Shown: positions 1 to 6,819, counted from the first letter of the stretch. The stretch is 6,948 bases of DNA from Anaerolineae bacterium (GCA_007123335.1 SKLG01000218.1:1-6948); one strand, 5' to 3'. Program-made: numbers and translations. Notes: generated from the sequence alone by a model not told the origin.

Positions 1-611
1 AGCAAAGTAAAAGCGGCGACATTCACGAGCAGCGTCGCCAGCATCATCGGTGTCAGTCCCCCTCCGGGTTGGGCGATGACTCTTGGGTGCATACCTCGCC
101 ACCAGCGGATGGCCATAAAGTTGAGCGGCACGGCGACAAAGGCGATGATACTGTATACGCCAGCCAGCCGCGCTCGACGCGATGGCTCATCTATGGCGTT
201 GCGCAGCGCGAAATAGGCGGCGTAGAGCAGCCACAAGACGGCGCTGGTAGTGAGCCGTGGGTCCCAGGTCCACCATGTCCCCCATATCGGTCTGGCCCAG
301 AACATGCCGGTGACGATTCCTGCGGTGATCAACAAGAGGCCGATCTCCGCCGACGAGGCGGCTAACAGGTCTTGCCGGCTGTCGCCGCTGCGCAGACATA
401 GCACGCTGGCCACAAAGGTTACCAACAGAGCGAGATAGCCTGCCCACGATGCCGCCACGTGAGGATAAAAGATGCGCTGGATATCGCCCATGATCGCTTC
501 TCGTGGCGCGACGAGCAACGCCATGATCAGCGCCGCAGCCATGGCCAGCGCTGCCGCGATGCCCAATAGCGTTGGTACGCTATGCGAGAGACGAGTTGTC
601 GGCTTTGACAC
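1..611 (-). CDS. ccmC: CcmC, heme-handling membrane protein (3' end cut off)
   Basis: Cytochrome c maturation protein CcmC, an integral membrane protein that presents heme to the chaperone CcmE on the outer face of the cytoplasmic membrane. The visible 203 residues start MSKPTTRLSH and continue past the left edge; family members are usually about 220-250 residues. I see hydrophobic segments near residues 15-35, 55-72, 88-104, 121-137, 150-167 and 187-203. The family's tryptophan-rich heme-handling motif (IWGTWWTWDPRLT) lies at 109-121, and the two expected axial histidines are H51 (in YPH) and H175 (in WWRGMHP). The start is a GTG 5 nt after the ccmB stop, chosen because a GAGGAG ribosome site sits 8 nt upstream. 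It is the last visible gene of the ccmEFABC run. Whether a ccmD follows cannot be seen. The motif makes the identity very secure. Confidence 0.95.
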   Translation of the reverse strand, partial: MSKPTTRLSHSVPTLLGIAAALAMAAALIMALLVAPREAIMGDIQRIFYPHVAASWAGYLALLVTFVASVLCLRSGDSRQDLLAASSAEIGLLLITAGIVTGMFWARPIWGTWWTWDPRLTTSAVLWLLYAAYFALRNAIDEPSRRARLAGVYSIIAFVAVPLNFMAIRWWRGMHPRVIAQPGGGLTPMMLATLLVNVAAFTL

Positions 612-616
612 GGCGT

Positions 617-1288
617 TTACTCCTCGACAAGATACTCGAACCCCAGATAGCAAACGGTGAGCAGGATGATATCAAAGCCGAGGACGAAATGGAACCAGTG
701 AGCGATCTCTGCCCACGGACGCCCTGCAAATAGGCCGGCGCTGAACTGGGCGGCGGCGAGAAGCATGGGCAAGACGATGGGGAAAAACAACAGCGGCAGC
801 ACCATCTCCCGCGCTCGTGCGTGCACGGTCATGGCGGCACAGAGCGTGCCCACGGCGCATAGCCCCACCGTGCCCAACAGGACGATGGGCACGAGCAAAA
901 AGGGAAAGGGCAGGTCATACAATGCGAAAAAGAGGGGCAGCAGTACCGCAGCCGTGACCAGGTTCATGAGCAGGCTGCCCAGGGTCTTGCCCACATAGAT
1001 CATTCCCCGGTCGCCCGGACACAGTAGCAAGCCGTCCAAACAACCCTCATCCTGTTCGCGGAGAAAGGTGCGGCTGATACCGAGCATGCCGGAGAAGGCC
1101 AATGCGCTCCAAAGGATCCCCGGAGCCACTGCCGCTACCTGTGGGGTCTGAAGATCCAGAGTGACCTGAAAGACGAACATCATCAGCAACGCCAACACCC
1201 CCGCCGGGGCCAGACTCTCGCGACTACGGAGCTCCATGGCCAGGTCCTTGCGGACTAGGGTCCACGCCTGCCCAAGGAACGATCTCAT
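617..1288 (-). CDS. ccmB: CcmB, membrane subunit of the CcmAB ABC module
   Basis: Membrane component of the heme/CcmE-handling ABC module. With CcmA and CcmC it drives ATP-dependent release of holo-CcmE from the CcmC-heme complex. At 223 residues it matches the family's usual length of about 220. About six membrane segments are visible, roughly at 29-46, 53-71, 100-122, 128-155, 162-184 and 199-219. A short charged N-terminus (VRKDLAMELRSRE) and the cytoplasmic stretch FLREQDEGCLDGLLLCP (75-91) correspond to the conserved CcmB loop. The ATG overlaps the ccmA stop as ATGA (4 bp) with no strong ribosome site of its own, which suggests translational coupling to ccmA. The stop is TAA at 617-619, 5 nt before ccmC. 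Assignment is secure from topology, length, loop motif and position between ccmA and ccmC. Confidence 0.94.
   Translation of the reverse strand: MRSFLGQAWTLVRKDLAMELRSRESLAPAGVLALLMMFVFQVTLDLQTPQVAAVAPGILWSALAFSGMLGISRTFLREQDEGCLDGLLLCPGDRGMIYVGKTLGSLLMNLVTAAVLLPLFFALYDLPFPFLLVPIVLLGTVGLCAVGTLCAAMTVHARAREMVLPLLFFPIVLPMLLAAAQFSAGLFAGRPWAEIAHWFHFVLGFDIILLTVCYLGFEYLVEE
620..625 (-). promoter_or_regulatory. Ribosome binding site for ccmC (GAGGAG)
   Basis: On the minus strand GAGGAG lies inside the last codons of ccmB, 8 nt before the GTG at 611. It decides the non-ATG start of ccmC, because no in-frame ATG with a ribosome site occurs nearby. Confidence 0.75.
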
Positions 1289-2004
1289 GGCTGGCTCTGG
1301 GTCGGGTTTTCGCGATAGAGGCGCCGAAACGCCTCCATATCCCAGGCGTCACGCGTCATGCGATGTGCCATCACGCCGTCGCTGAGAAAGATTGCCTCTT
1401 GAGCCATGTCCAGACCACCATCGAGATCGTGGGTAGTCATGATCACCGTTGGGCGTTGCGTCTCACCCCCCGACAGTAGCCGATCGAGCGCATCCGTTGC
1501 CTGTTGATCGAGGCCGGTATAGGGCTCGTCCATCAGCACAAGGCGTGGCTGATGTAACAGTGCCCGGGCGATGGACAGTCGCTGCCGCATGCCTCGCGAA
1601 AAGGTGCGTACCCGCTCGTAGCGACGGGAGCCGAGGCCCACGTTCTCTAGCATGGTCGTCACTCGCTCATTCAGGTCCGCGATGCCATACATTCGTCCGT
1701 AAAAGGTGAGGTTCTCCTCGGCGGAAAGATCGCCATAGAGCAGCGACTGATGCGATAGAAAGCCGATACGCCGGCGCACAGCGTCAGCTTCATGGGTGAT
1801 GTCCAGACCATCGATGATTACCTGGCCCGATGTAGGGCGGGTCAATGTAGCAAGAACGCGCAACAGCGTTGTCTTGCCGGCGCCATTGGGCCCCACAATG
1901 ACCAGGCACTGCCCTGCGCCGACATCGAGATTGATGCTACGCAAGGCACGGCGTGGGCCAAACATCTTGACCAGCTCGCGGATGCGGATCATGGGCTCAT
2001 CCAT
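1285..2004 (-). CDS. ccmA: CcmA, ATP-binding subunit of the cytochrome c maturation ABC module
   Basis: Cytoplasmic ATPase that partners CcmB. In the 239-residue protein the Walker A motif GPNGAGKT is at 38-45, the Q-loop Q86 in LSHQSLLY, the ABC signature FSRGMRQR at 135-142, Walker B LVLMDEP at 155-161, and the switch histidine H192 (TTHD). The signature is SRGM rather than classical LSGGQ, a substitution seen in many CcmA-like and export-type ATPases. I chose the ATG at 2004, which overlaps the ccmF stop by 8 bp (ATGGATGA). An upstream in-frame TTG at 2043 would add 13 residues of non-family sequence, and a later ATG at 1992 (MIRIRELVKMFG) is also possible. No strong ribosome site is seen, so coupling to ccmF is likely. 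ABC ATPases are many, but the neighbours ccmF and ccmB fix the role. Confidence 0.94.
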   Translation of the reverse strand: MDEPMIRIRELVKMFGPRRALRSINLDVGAGQCLVIVGPNGAGKTTLLRVLATLTRPTSGQVIIDGLDITHEADAVRRRIGFLSHQSLLYGDLSAEENLTFYGRMYGIADLNERVTTMLENVGLGSRRYERVRTFSRGMRQRLSIARALLHQPRLVLMDEPYTGLDQQATDALDRLLSGGETQRPTVIMTTHDLDGGLDMAQEAIFLSDGVMAHRMTRDAWDMEAFRRLYRENPTQSQP

Positions 2005-4006
2005 GGCGACTCTTCTGTGGCCACAATGCCAGCAAGCCGCCAATGAGCATCAAGGTGCCGCCTATCCATATCCAGATGATGAGCGGATTATGCAGGATAC
2101 GCAGGTTGGCGATGCTGGCCCCGGCCTCGGGATGCCCTTCGATGCCGGTGAGGATCACATAGAGGTCGCCGTCGAGCCGCGAACGGATCGCCACCCGAGT
2201 GACGCGTTGATCGATCTCTGGATAAAGATCCTGGGCGGGCTGCAGGAAGGTCATGCTCCGGCCACCCTGCGTGACAATGATCTCGGCACTCACCCGACGG
2301 CGCAAGGGACTGTCATCGATTTGTGCGCCGTGGTAGGTGATGGTGTAAGGTCCTACCCGGGTCGTCTCGCCATGGGCCAGACGTAGCTGTGCCTCGCGCT
2401 GATAGACCGAAGAACCGCAGACGCCCACGGCGATGAGCACCATGGATAGGTGCACCAGGTTGCCAGATCGAATCGTGCGGCGCTGCACCCAACGCCCGAT
2501 GTCCTTTAGCCTGTCCCGCATCCCTTTCTGTTGCTTATCCGAGGCATCAGTATCGATGGACGCCGATCGGGCACTCGGGCTGCTTAGCATCGCCCAGATC
2601 AGAGAACTGAGGACAAAGGCGGCGATGCCAAAAGATAGAATGGCGGGAGCCGAACCCAATACGGGTCCCCCCAAGCCGATGAGCTGCAGAATCAGGCTGG
2701 TATTAATGCCTATCAGCGCCGGAATCACTATTCGCTGACGTGTTTGCTGCGTTGGTCGCCCGCTCCAAGGTAACCAGACGCACACGCCTATGAATAGCAC
2801 AATAATCTGAAGCAGAGGCACAACGGTACGGTTGAAAAAATCGGTGCTCAGCCCCACTTGGCGGCGCTGCACGAGTTCTATACCGACGGGCAGCAGCATC
2901 CCCACCAGAACAATGGCCCCTGTACCGACCATCAGCAGGCTGGTGCCTATCAGGCCGGCTTCTCGCGATGTCAGGCTGGGTAGCGTCTGATCTTGGCGAG
3001 CGTCCAGGAGGGTACGCCGACGCTCCAGCAAATAGGACGTGGCGATCAAGCAAACAGGGATGGCGATTAAAAAGTAGGTGCCAACAGGCGAGCGCGCAAA
3101 GGCGTGAACCGACTGGATCACGCCGCTACGGGTGATGAATGTGGCCAGATAACAGAGGACAAAGGTCAGCGCAATGAGCCACACATTCCATCGCTTGAAG
3201 GCGCCCCGGCGGCGCTGCATGGCCAGCGAGTGAAGCAACGCCGTGCCCGTGAGCCAGGGGATCAACGACGCGTTCTCTACGGGGTCCCAACCCCAATAGC
3301 CGCCCCAACTCAGCTCTAGATAGGCCCACCAGGCGCCCATAATGATGCCAACGCCTAGGAGGAGCCAAGCGAGTAAGGACCAGTAGCGCACGCGACGCAG
3401 CCACGTAGCCGAGAGATCGCCCGCAGCCAGGCCGCCGATGGCCAGAGCAAAGGGCACTGCATAGGCCGCATACCCCACCAGGACCGCGGGGGGGTGCATC
3501 ACCATCCATATATTCTGCAGCAAGGGGTTCAATCCGCGCCCTTGGAGGGGTGCCATCGGGAAACGGGCAAAGGGGTTGGAGGCTACAACGAGTACCAGCG
3601 CCAAAAAGCCCTGGGCCAGCGCGGCTGTGGCCACCGTGTAAGGGATAAAGGGGGCATCCCAGTTTCGTCGGCGTGCCCCCACCAAGGCGGTCATGAGGCA
3701 CGCGAACCACAGCCAGAGAAGCAGCGAGCCTTCCTGACCGGCCCAGAGAGCCGACACCGTGTAGGCCAGCGGCAGATGGGTATTGGTGTGGGCATAGACA
3801 TAACGCAAGGTGAAATCGCGGCGCAGCAGCGCGACCAGAAGCATGGCCATGCTTACCGAGCTACTGATGAACGACACCAGGATGCCAGTTCTAGCTCCCC
3901 GACCAAAGGCAGACGACTTGTGTGTGCCGGCCAGAATGGCGACGGCCATCGTATAAAGCGACACGAGCAAGGTGACGATCATGGCCCAAAAGCCGGCTTC
4001 CGTCAT
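1997..4006 (-). CDS. ccmF: CcmF, cytochrome c heme lyase/synthase subunit
   Basis: Large membrane protein that takes heme from holo-CcmE and ligates it to CXXCH motifs of apocytochrome c outside the membrane. The protein has 669 residues; the family is usually about 630-670. About fifteen hydrophobic segments are visible. The WWD heme-handling domain (SWGGYWGWDPVENASLIPWL) is at 233-252, and the four histidines expected as heme ligands are H171 (VMHPP), H259 (LLHS), H301 (SVHAF) and H519 (LVHLS). A soluble extracytoplasmic domain (about 534-638) precedes the last membrane helix (641-662). A polar, charged cytoplasmic linker lies at about 476-510. The gene starts 3 nt after ccmE and overlaps ccmA by 8 bp. 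In the classical system CcmF works with CcmH, which is not found here. The paralogous NrfE/CcsA families are less likely given the length and the ccmE/ccmA neighbours. Confidence 0.96.
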   Translation of the reverse strand: MTEAGFWAMIVTLLVSLYTMAVAILAGTHKSSAFGRGARTGILVSFISSSVSMAMLLVALLRRDFTLRYVYAHTNTHLPLAYTVSALWAGQEGSLLLWLWFACLMTALVGARRRNWDAPFIPYTVATAALAQGFLALVLVVASNPFARFPMAPLQGRGLNPLLQNIWMVMHPPAVLVGYAAYAVPFALAIGGLAAGDLSATWLRRVRYWSLLAWLLLGVGIIMGAWWAYLELSWGGYWGWDPVENASLIPWLTGTALLHSLAMQRRRGAFKRWNVWLIALTFVLCYLATFITRSGVIQSVHAFARSPVGTYFLIAIPVCLIATSYLLERRRTLLDARQDQTLPSLTSREAGLIGTSLLMVGTGAIVLVGMLLPVGIELVQRRQVGLSTDFFNRTVVPLLQIIVLFIGVCVWLPWSGRPTQQTRQRIVIPALIGINTSLILQLIGLGGPVLGSAPAILSFGIAAFVLSSLIWAMLSSPSARSASIDTDASDKQQKGMRDRLKDIGRWVQRRTIRSGNLVHLSMVLIAVGVCGSSVYQREAQLRLAHGETTRVGPYTITYHGAQIDDSPLRRRVSAEIIVTQGGRSMTFLQPAQDLYPEIDQRVTRVAIRSRLDGDLYVILTGIEGHPEAGASIANLRILHNPLIIWIWIGGTLMLIGGLLALWPQKSRHG

Positions 4007-4009
4007 CGG

Positions 4010-4417
4010 TTACGGAGCCTCATACTTCGAGGGGCATTGCAGCAACAGCCGGTTCGCCTCAAAGACGCCTTGATCAGTATACCTGCCCTCAAGGACGACC
4101 GAAGCTCCATCGCGCAGCATGTCAGGCCGAGGTCCGTGGTGGATAACCGAGAGGATACGAGCGTCAACACCATCGGCATCGACGACGTCAAAGGATAGCA
4201 CATTGTCCTTGGTATTCCAGGCGATGGTGTCACCCAAAGCCTCCCCGGCGACCCTCACGGGGCGGGTCGAGGGACCCTGCTCCATGACCTCTGCCACCGT
4301 CACATAGTAGGCCGTGGCGCCACGAGCTGCCGTCACAACCAGATAGATCACTGCCAAGCTGACGACCAGCATGCCGATGAGCAGCTTGGATTTTCTTCTT
4401 GTTGCCTTTATCATCAT
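4010..4417 (-). CDS. ccmE: CcmE, heme chaperone of the Cys-type (CxxxY) variant
   Basis: Membrane-anchored heme chaperone that receives heme from CcmC and delivers it to CcmF. The protein has 135 residues: a basic N-terminus (KATRRKSK), one membrane anchor at about 11-30, then a small beta-rich OB-fold domain. Family landmarks are YYVTVAEV (37-44), VRVAGEAL (54-61) and VVLEGRYTDQGVFEA (107-121). The heme-attachment position, normally His in HxxxY, is Cys: CPSKY with C128 and Y132. Only three residues follow the Tyr, so the flexible tail of proteobacterial CcmE is absent. This is the first gene of the operon; a promoter and AAGG-type ribosome sites lie just upstream. Tandem ATGs at 4417 and 4414 both fit, the second with 7-nt spacing to AAGG. 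Identity is strong; chemistry at C128 is inferred from Cys-type CcmE known from Desulfovibrio and archaea. Confidence 0.93.
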   Translation of the reverse strand: MMIKATRRKSKLLIGMLVVSLAVIYLVVTAARGATAYYVTVAEVMEQGPSTRPVRVAGEALGDTIAWNTKDNVLSFDVVDADGVDARILSVIHHGPRPDMLRDGASVVLEGRYTDQGVFEANRLLLQCPSKYEAP

Positions 4418-4438
4418 AATTCCTTACCTTGTTGGTTC

Positions 4439-4467
4439 AGTTTACCTATCTAGACTGCCCGAGTCAA
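4439..4467 (-). promoter_or_regulatory. Sigma70-type promoter for the ccmEFABC operon
   Basis: On the minus strand TTGACT (4462-4467, 5 of 6 to consensus) and TAAACT (4439-4444, 4 of 6) are separated by exactly 17 bp. Transcription would start near 4432, about 15 nt before the ccmE ATG, leaving room for the AAGG ribosome site. Read by eye only. Confidence 0.5.
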
Positions 4468-4492
4468 ATCACCTGCAAAGTGCCCCTCTGCC

Positions 4493-4521
4493 TTGCTGAA
4501 GGGTCCACAATGCGCTATCAT
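4493..4521 (+). promoter_or_regulatory. Candidate promoter for the Gfo/Idh/MocA gene
   Basis: TTGCTG (4493-4498, 3 of 6 to consensus) and TATCAT (4516-4521, 5 of 6) have a 17-bp spacer. They would give a leader of about 40 nt ending at the strong ribosome site before 4568. The weak -35 makes this a modest call; it could depend on an activator. Confidence 0.35.
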
Positions 4522-4556
4522 CTGCCCCACATTCGAGCCACAATCATGCGAGCAGG

Positions 4557-4561
4557 GGAGG
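4557..4561 (+). promoter_or_regulatory. Strong ribosome binding site GGAGG for the gene at 4568
   Basis: GGAGG is followed by a 6-nt spacer and then ATG at 4568. It fixes the start of the dehydrogenase and suggests efficient translation. Confidence 0.8.
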
Positions 4562-4567
4562 TGAGGA

Positions 4568-5647
4568 ATGGCAGCATTGCGGGTTGGCATCATCGGCTGC
4601 GGTCGGCTGCGACGTACAGAGGGGGCCACTGGCTTCGGGATGGCTCACGCTCATGCCAGAGGGTATGAAGCGTCCGCAGATGCCGATATCGTCGCGCTGG
4701 CGGATATCAACCTGGAGAACGCTCGGGCATTCCAGCAGGAACACGCCGTACCCGATCTGGAGCAGCGGCTTTATACCGATTACCACGAGATGCTGGCCCA
4801 AGAAGCGCTCGATATGGTCAGCATCACCACGTGGCCTCATCTACACGCCGAGATGGTCATCGCCGCGGCCGAGGCGGGGGTGCGGGCCATCCACTGCGAA
4901 AAGCCGATGGCGCCCACTTTTGGCGAGGCCAAACGCATGACTCAGGTCTGCGCGGAGCGTGGGGTGCAGCTCACCTTCAATCATCAGCGGCGATTCGGGA
5001 CGCCCTTTCGGCGCGCCAGGGAGCTGCTGCGTGATGGCGCCATCGGCGAGCTGCTGCGTATCGAGGCGCATTGCAGCAATATGTACGACTGGGGCACCCA
5101 TTGGTTCGATATGATGTTCTTTTACAACGACGAGACTCCGGTCGAGTGGGTCATCGGTCAGATCGACTCTCGCGATGGCCAGCGGATCTTTGGCGTGCCG
5201 GTGGAGGGTCAGGGGATCAGCCACTTTCGCTACCAGAACGGCGTCTATGGGCTGTTGATCACCGGGAGCAAAACGGCGCTCGAGGCGTCGAATCGGTTGG
5301 TTGGGACAGAGGGCATCATCGAGGTGGGACACAGCGCCGAGGTGCCGTTGAGGCTGTGGAACGCCGATACGGCGGGCTGGCAGGCGGTGGACACCGGCGC
5401 CGGATTGCATGGCGACGATTATGTGCGGATGGCCGTGCTCGACGCCATCGACGCGCTACAGACGGGCCGCGAGCCCGAGCTGTCGGCGCGCAAGGCATTG
5501 CAGGCCACCGAGCTCATCTTTGCCACCTACGAGTCGAGCAGACGCCGTGGGCGAGTGGACCTGCCGCTGGACGTGGAGGATTCGCCCTTTTTGGCGATGC
5601 TTACGGCGGGCGACATGATCGGCAACTATGAGGAGGCGGTTTTCTAG
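4568..5647 (+). CDS. Gfo/Idh/MocA-family NAD(P)-dependent oxidoreductase
   Basis: Cytoplasmic sugar or sugar-derivative dehydrogenase of the glucose-fructose oxidoreductase/inositol dehydrogenase family, 359 residues (family about 330-400). The N-terminal Rossmann fold starts VGIIGCG (6-12), with the acidic/polar ADI (45-47) at the end of strand 2. The cofactor/substrate motif EKP is at 111-113, with E111-K112 the usual catalytic lysine context. The C-terminal alpha/beta domain contains NHQRRF (138-143) and GTHWFD (176-181), where H178 and D181 sit at the typical active-site HxxD position. The glycine loop is long: RLRRTEGATGFGMAHAHA separates GCG from the next helix. The substrate cannot be told from sequence. 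The gene is transcribed divergently from ccm and converges on an epimerase-like gene, so a role in sugar catabolism rather than cytochrome assembly is inferred. Confidence 0.9.
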   Translation: MAALRVGIIGCGRLRRTEGATGFGMAHAHARGYEASADADIVALADINLENARAFQQEHAVPDLEQRLYTDYHEMLAQEALDMVSITTWPHLHAEMVIAAAEAGVRAIHCEKPMAPTFGEAKRMTQVCAERGVQLTFNHQRRFGTPFRRARELLRDGAIGELLRIEAHCSNMYDWGTHWFDMMFFYNDETPVEWVIGQIDSRDGQRIFGVPVEGQGISHFRYQNGVYGLLITGSKTALEASNRLVGTEGIIEVGHSAEVPLRLWNADTAGWQAVDTGAGLHGDDYVRMAVLDAIDALQTGREPELSARKALQATELIFATYESSRRRGRVDLPLDVEDSPFLAMLTAGDMIGNYEEAVF

Positions 5648-5668
5648 GCTTGCGCCGGCGATAGGATA

Positions 5669-5693
5669 GAGCCGGCTCTGCAGCAGCCGGCTC
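5669..5693. terminator. Hairpin between convergent genes, possible bidirectional terminator
   Basis: GAGCCGGCT (5669-5677) and AGCCGGCTC (5685-5693) form a perfect 9-bp GC-rich stem with a 7-nt loop. It sits 22 bp after the dehydrogenase stop and 26 bp beyond the epimerase stop. No T-tract follows on either strand, so it is not a classical intrinsic terminator. Position between convergent genes supports an end-of-transcript or mRNA-stabilising role. Confidence 0.5.
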
Positions 5694-5718
5694 ACCAGAG
5701 CCCCATCGCGTTCGCCGT

Positions 5719-6708
5719 CTACTGATCGCTGACGGTCATCTCGATGGAGCCAGTCGCCGATTCGCCGGGATTCAGGATGATCAGATGGGCGGCCTCTTGC
5801 TCTCCGCGAGCGTCAAGGTTGTGCGCATCGGTGGAGCAGGATTGGTTTTCGATGCAGAAATAGGGTTGACCCGGCGGCGTATAGACGACACAATGGGTAA
5901 AGATGTCGCTGGCCCTTAGCGTAACCTTTTCGCCGATCTCATCATAGTATATGACCTGCGGATGCTCAGGGTCGGCGCCCCAGTAGACGTCGTCGAGGTC
6001 CAGATCTTGGAGGCTGGTCGGCTGGTTTAGATTCGCGGGGGCGTCATCGAGGTCCAGCAGGCGTCCCGTAGGGATGAGGTTCTCGGCCTCCATCCACTTT
6101 TGGGCCGGAACCTGGATACGCACGCTGTCGCGCGAGCCAATGATGGGAAAGTAGGGGTGTATCGCCAGCCCAAAGGGCAGGCGCGATGTGGGATCGTCGT
6201 TGTGCACCGCAAAGGCGAGGCGGATACTTCTTGGGCGCAGTCGATAGGTCAGCTCTAGCGTGTTGGCGATGGGAAAGCGCTCATAAAGGGCGTTTCCAGG
6301 CTCGAAAACCACGCGAGCTGTCACAGAGATGCCCTGATCGGTGATCTGGGGCTTGTCGACCTTCCAGGATACATCGCGCACCAGCCCATGGATGAAATGA
6401 TCGCCATTGTTGGCAGGAAAGGTGAACGTGCGTTGGTCAAAGGTAAAGGTTCCGTTACGCACTCGATTGGGCGTTGGGTAGAGGATCGGCGTGCCTAGCA
6501 ACGTGGGCCCCTCAGGGGTTTCGCCAACGCCATAGAGATAGTCGATCTGATCCACCTTGAGCCCCAACAGGTTGCAGCCTATATCGGGCACAAAAGATGC
6601 TGTCGTGCGCTGGCCGGTTTGTTGCTCAGTGCCGTCCACGACGCTCAGATGGTGGATCTCCCAATTGGTCTCAGGGTGTTGGCTACAGCAAAAAGCGGTT
6701 TTGACCAT
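5719..6708 (-). CDS. Aldose 1-epimerase (galactose mutarotase-like) protein
   Basis: Likely cytoplasmic sugar mutarotase that interconverts alpha and beta anomers of an aldose; 329 residues, near the family's usual 300-350. The beta-sandwich family landmarks appear in order: GCNLLGLKVDQ (44-54), PTPNRVRNGTF (78-88) with N81-R82, FIHGLVRD (105-112) with H107, LAIHPYFPI (181-189) with H184, DLDDVYWG (237-244) with D240, and FCIENQSCSTDA (284-295) with E287. H184 and E287 match the acid/base His and Glu of GalM enzymes, and R82, H107 and D240 match substrate-binding positions. The start at 6708 is preferred because AAGGAG lies 8 nt upstream; an ATG at 6726 would add six residues but has no good ribosome site. 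No signal peptide is seen. The family also includes glucose-6-phosphate 1-epimerase-like and uncharacterised members, so the true sugar is open. Confidence 0.88.
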   Translation of the reverse strand: MVKTAFCCSQHPETNWEIHHLSVVDGTEQQTGQRTTASFVPDIGCNLLGLKVDQIDYLYGVGETPEGPTLLGTPILYPTPNRVRNGTFTFDQRTFTFPANNGDHFIHGLVRDVSWKVDKPQITDQGISVTARVVFEPGNALYERFPIANTLELTYRLRPRSIRLAFAVHNDDPTSRLPFGLAIHPYFPIIGSRDSVRIQVPAQKWMEAENLIPTGRLLDLDDAPANLNQPTSLQDLDLDDVYWGADPEHPQVIYYDEIGEKVTLRASDIFTHCVVYTPPGQPYFCIENQSCSTDAHNLDARGEQEAAHLIILNPGESATGSIEMTVSDQ

Positions 6709-6716
6709 GCCGTGTT

Positions 6717-6722
6717 CTCCTT
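6717..6722 (-). promoter_or_regulatory. Ribosome binding site AAGGAG deciding the epimerase start
   Basis: On the minus strand AAGGAG lies 8 nt before the ATG at 6708, inside the codons that would follow the alternative ATG at 6726. It favours the shorter protein. Confidence 0.75.
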
Positions 6723-6794
6723 CCATGTGCTCTCAATCTAGACTCTCCTGAGACAAGGAGCGCTGTGATTAGGGCACGATTTCGTTAACGGACG

Positions 6795-6819
6795 CCAGCA
6801 TGCCTATTATACATGCTGG
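6795..6819. promoter_or_regulatory. Inverted repeat over a promoter core, operator candidate
   Basis: CCAGCATG (6795-6802) and CATGCTGG (6812-6819) form a perfect 8-bp inverted repeat around a 9-bp AT-rich centre. It lies between two divergent genes, the epimerase and the enolase-superfamily gene. The centre reads TATAAT on the minus strand. Symmetry, half-site length and position over a promoter fit binding of a dimeric repressor or activator. No regulator gene is visible in the window. Confidence 0.5.

Noticed and set aside
187..447. Open frame of 86 codons on the minus strand inside the ccmC region
   Set aside because: The overlapping frame from the GTG at 611 encodes an unmistakable CcmC, so this one is a shadow.
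2005..2043. N-terminal extension of CcmA from a TTG codon
   Set aside because: The extra 13 residues (MAACWHCGHRRVA) overlap ccmF, do not resemble CcmA N-termini, and the ATG at 2004 gives the typical start.
1796..2386. Open frame of 196 codons on the plus strand over the ccmA/ccmF junction
   Set aside because: Antisense to two genes with clear motifs; composition and lack of motif indicate a shadow frame.
3126..3710. Open frame of 194 codons on the minus strand inside ccmF
   Set aside because: It overlaps in another frame the WWD domain region of ccmF, which is intact and strongly conserved.
3494..4198. Open frame of 234 codons on the plus strand opposite ccmF and ccmE
   Set aside because: It lies fully antisense to strongly recognised genes, is rich in Q, R, G and H without any family motif, and has no convincing ribosome site. 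It is a by-product of GC-rich codon use.
4841..5410. Open frame of 189 codons on the minus strand opposite the dehydrogenase
   Set aside because: Antisense to a gene with the EKP and HxxD motifs and a strong ribosome site; no motif of its own.
6742..6760. Short inverted repeat CTCCT...AGGAG upstream of the epimerase
   Set aside because: Only 5 bp per arm and expected by chance; no supporting context.
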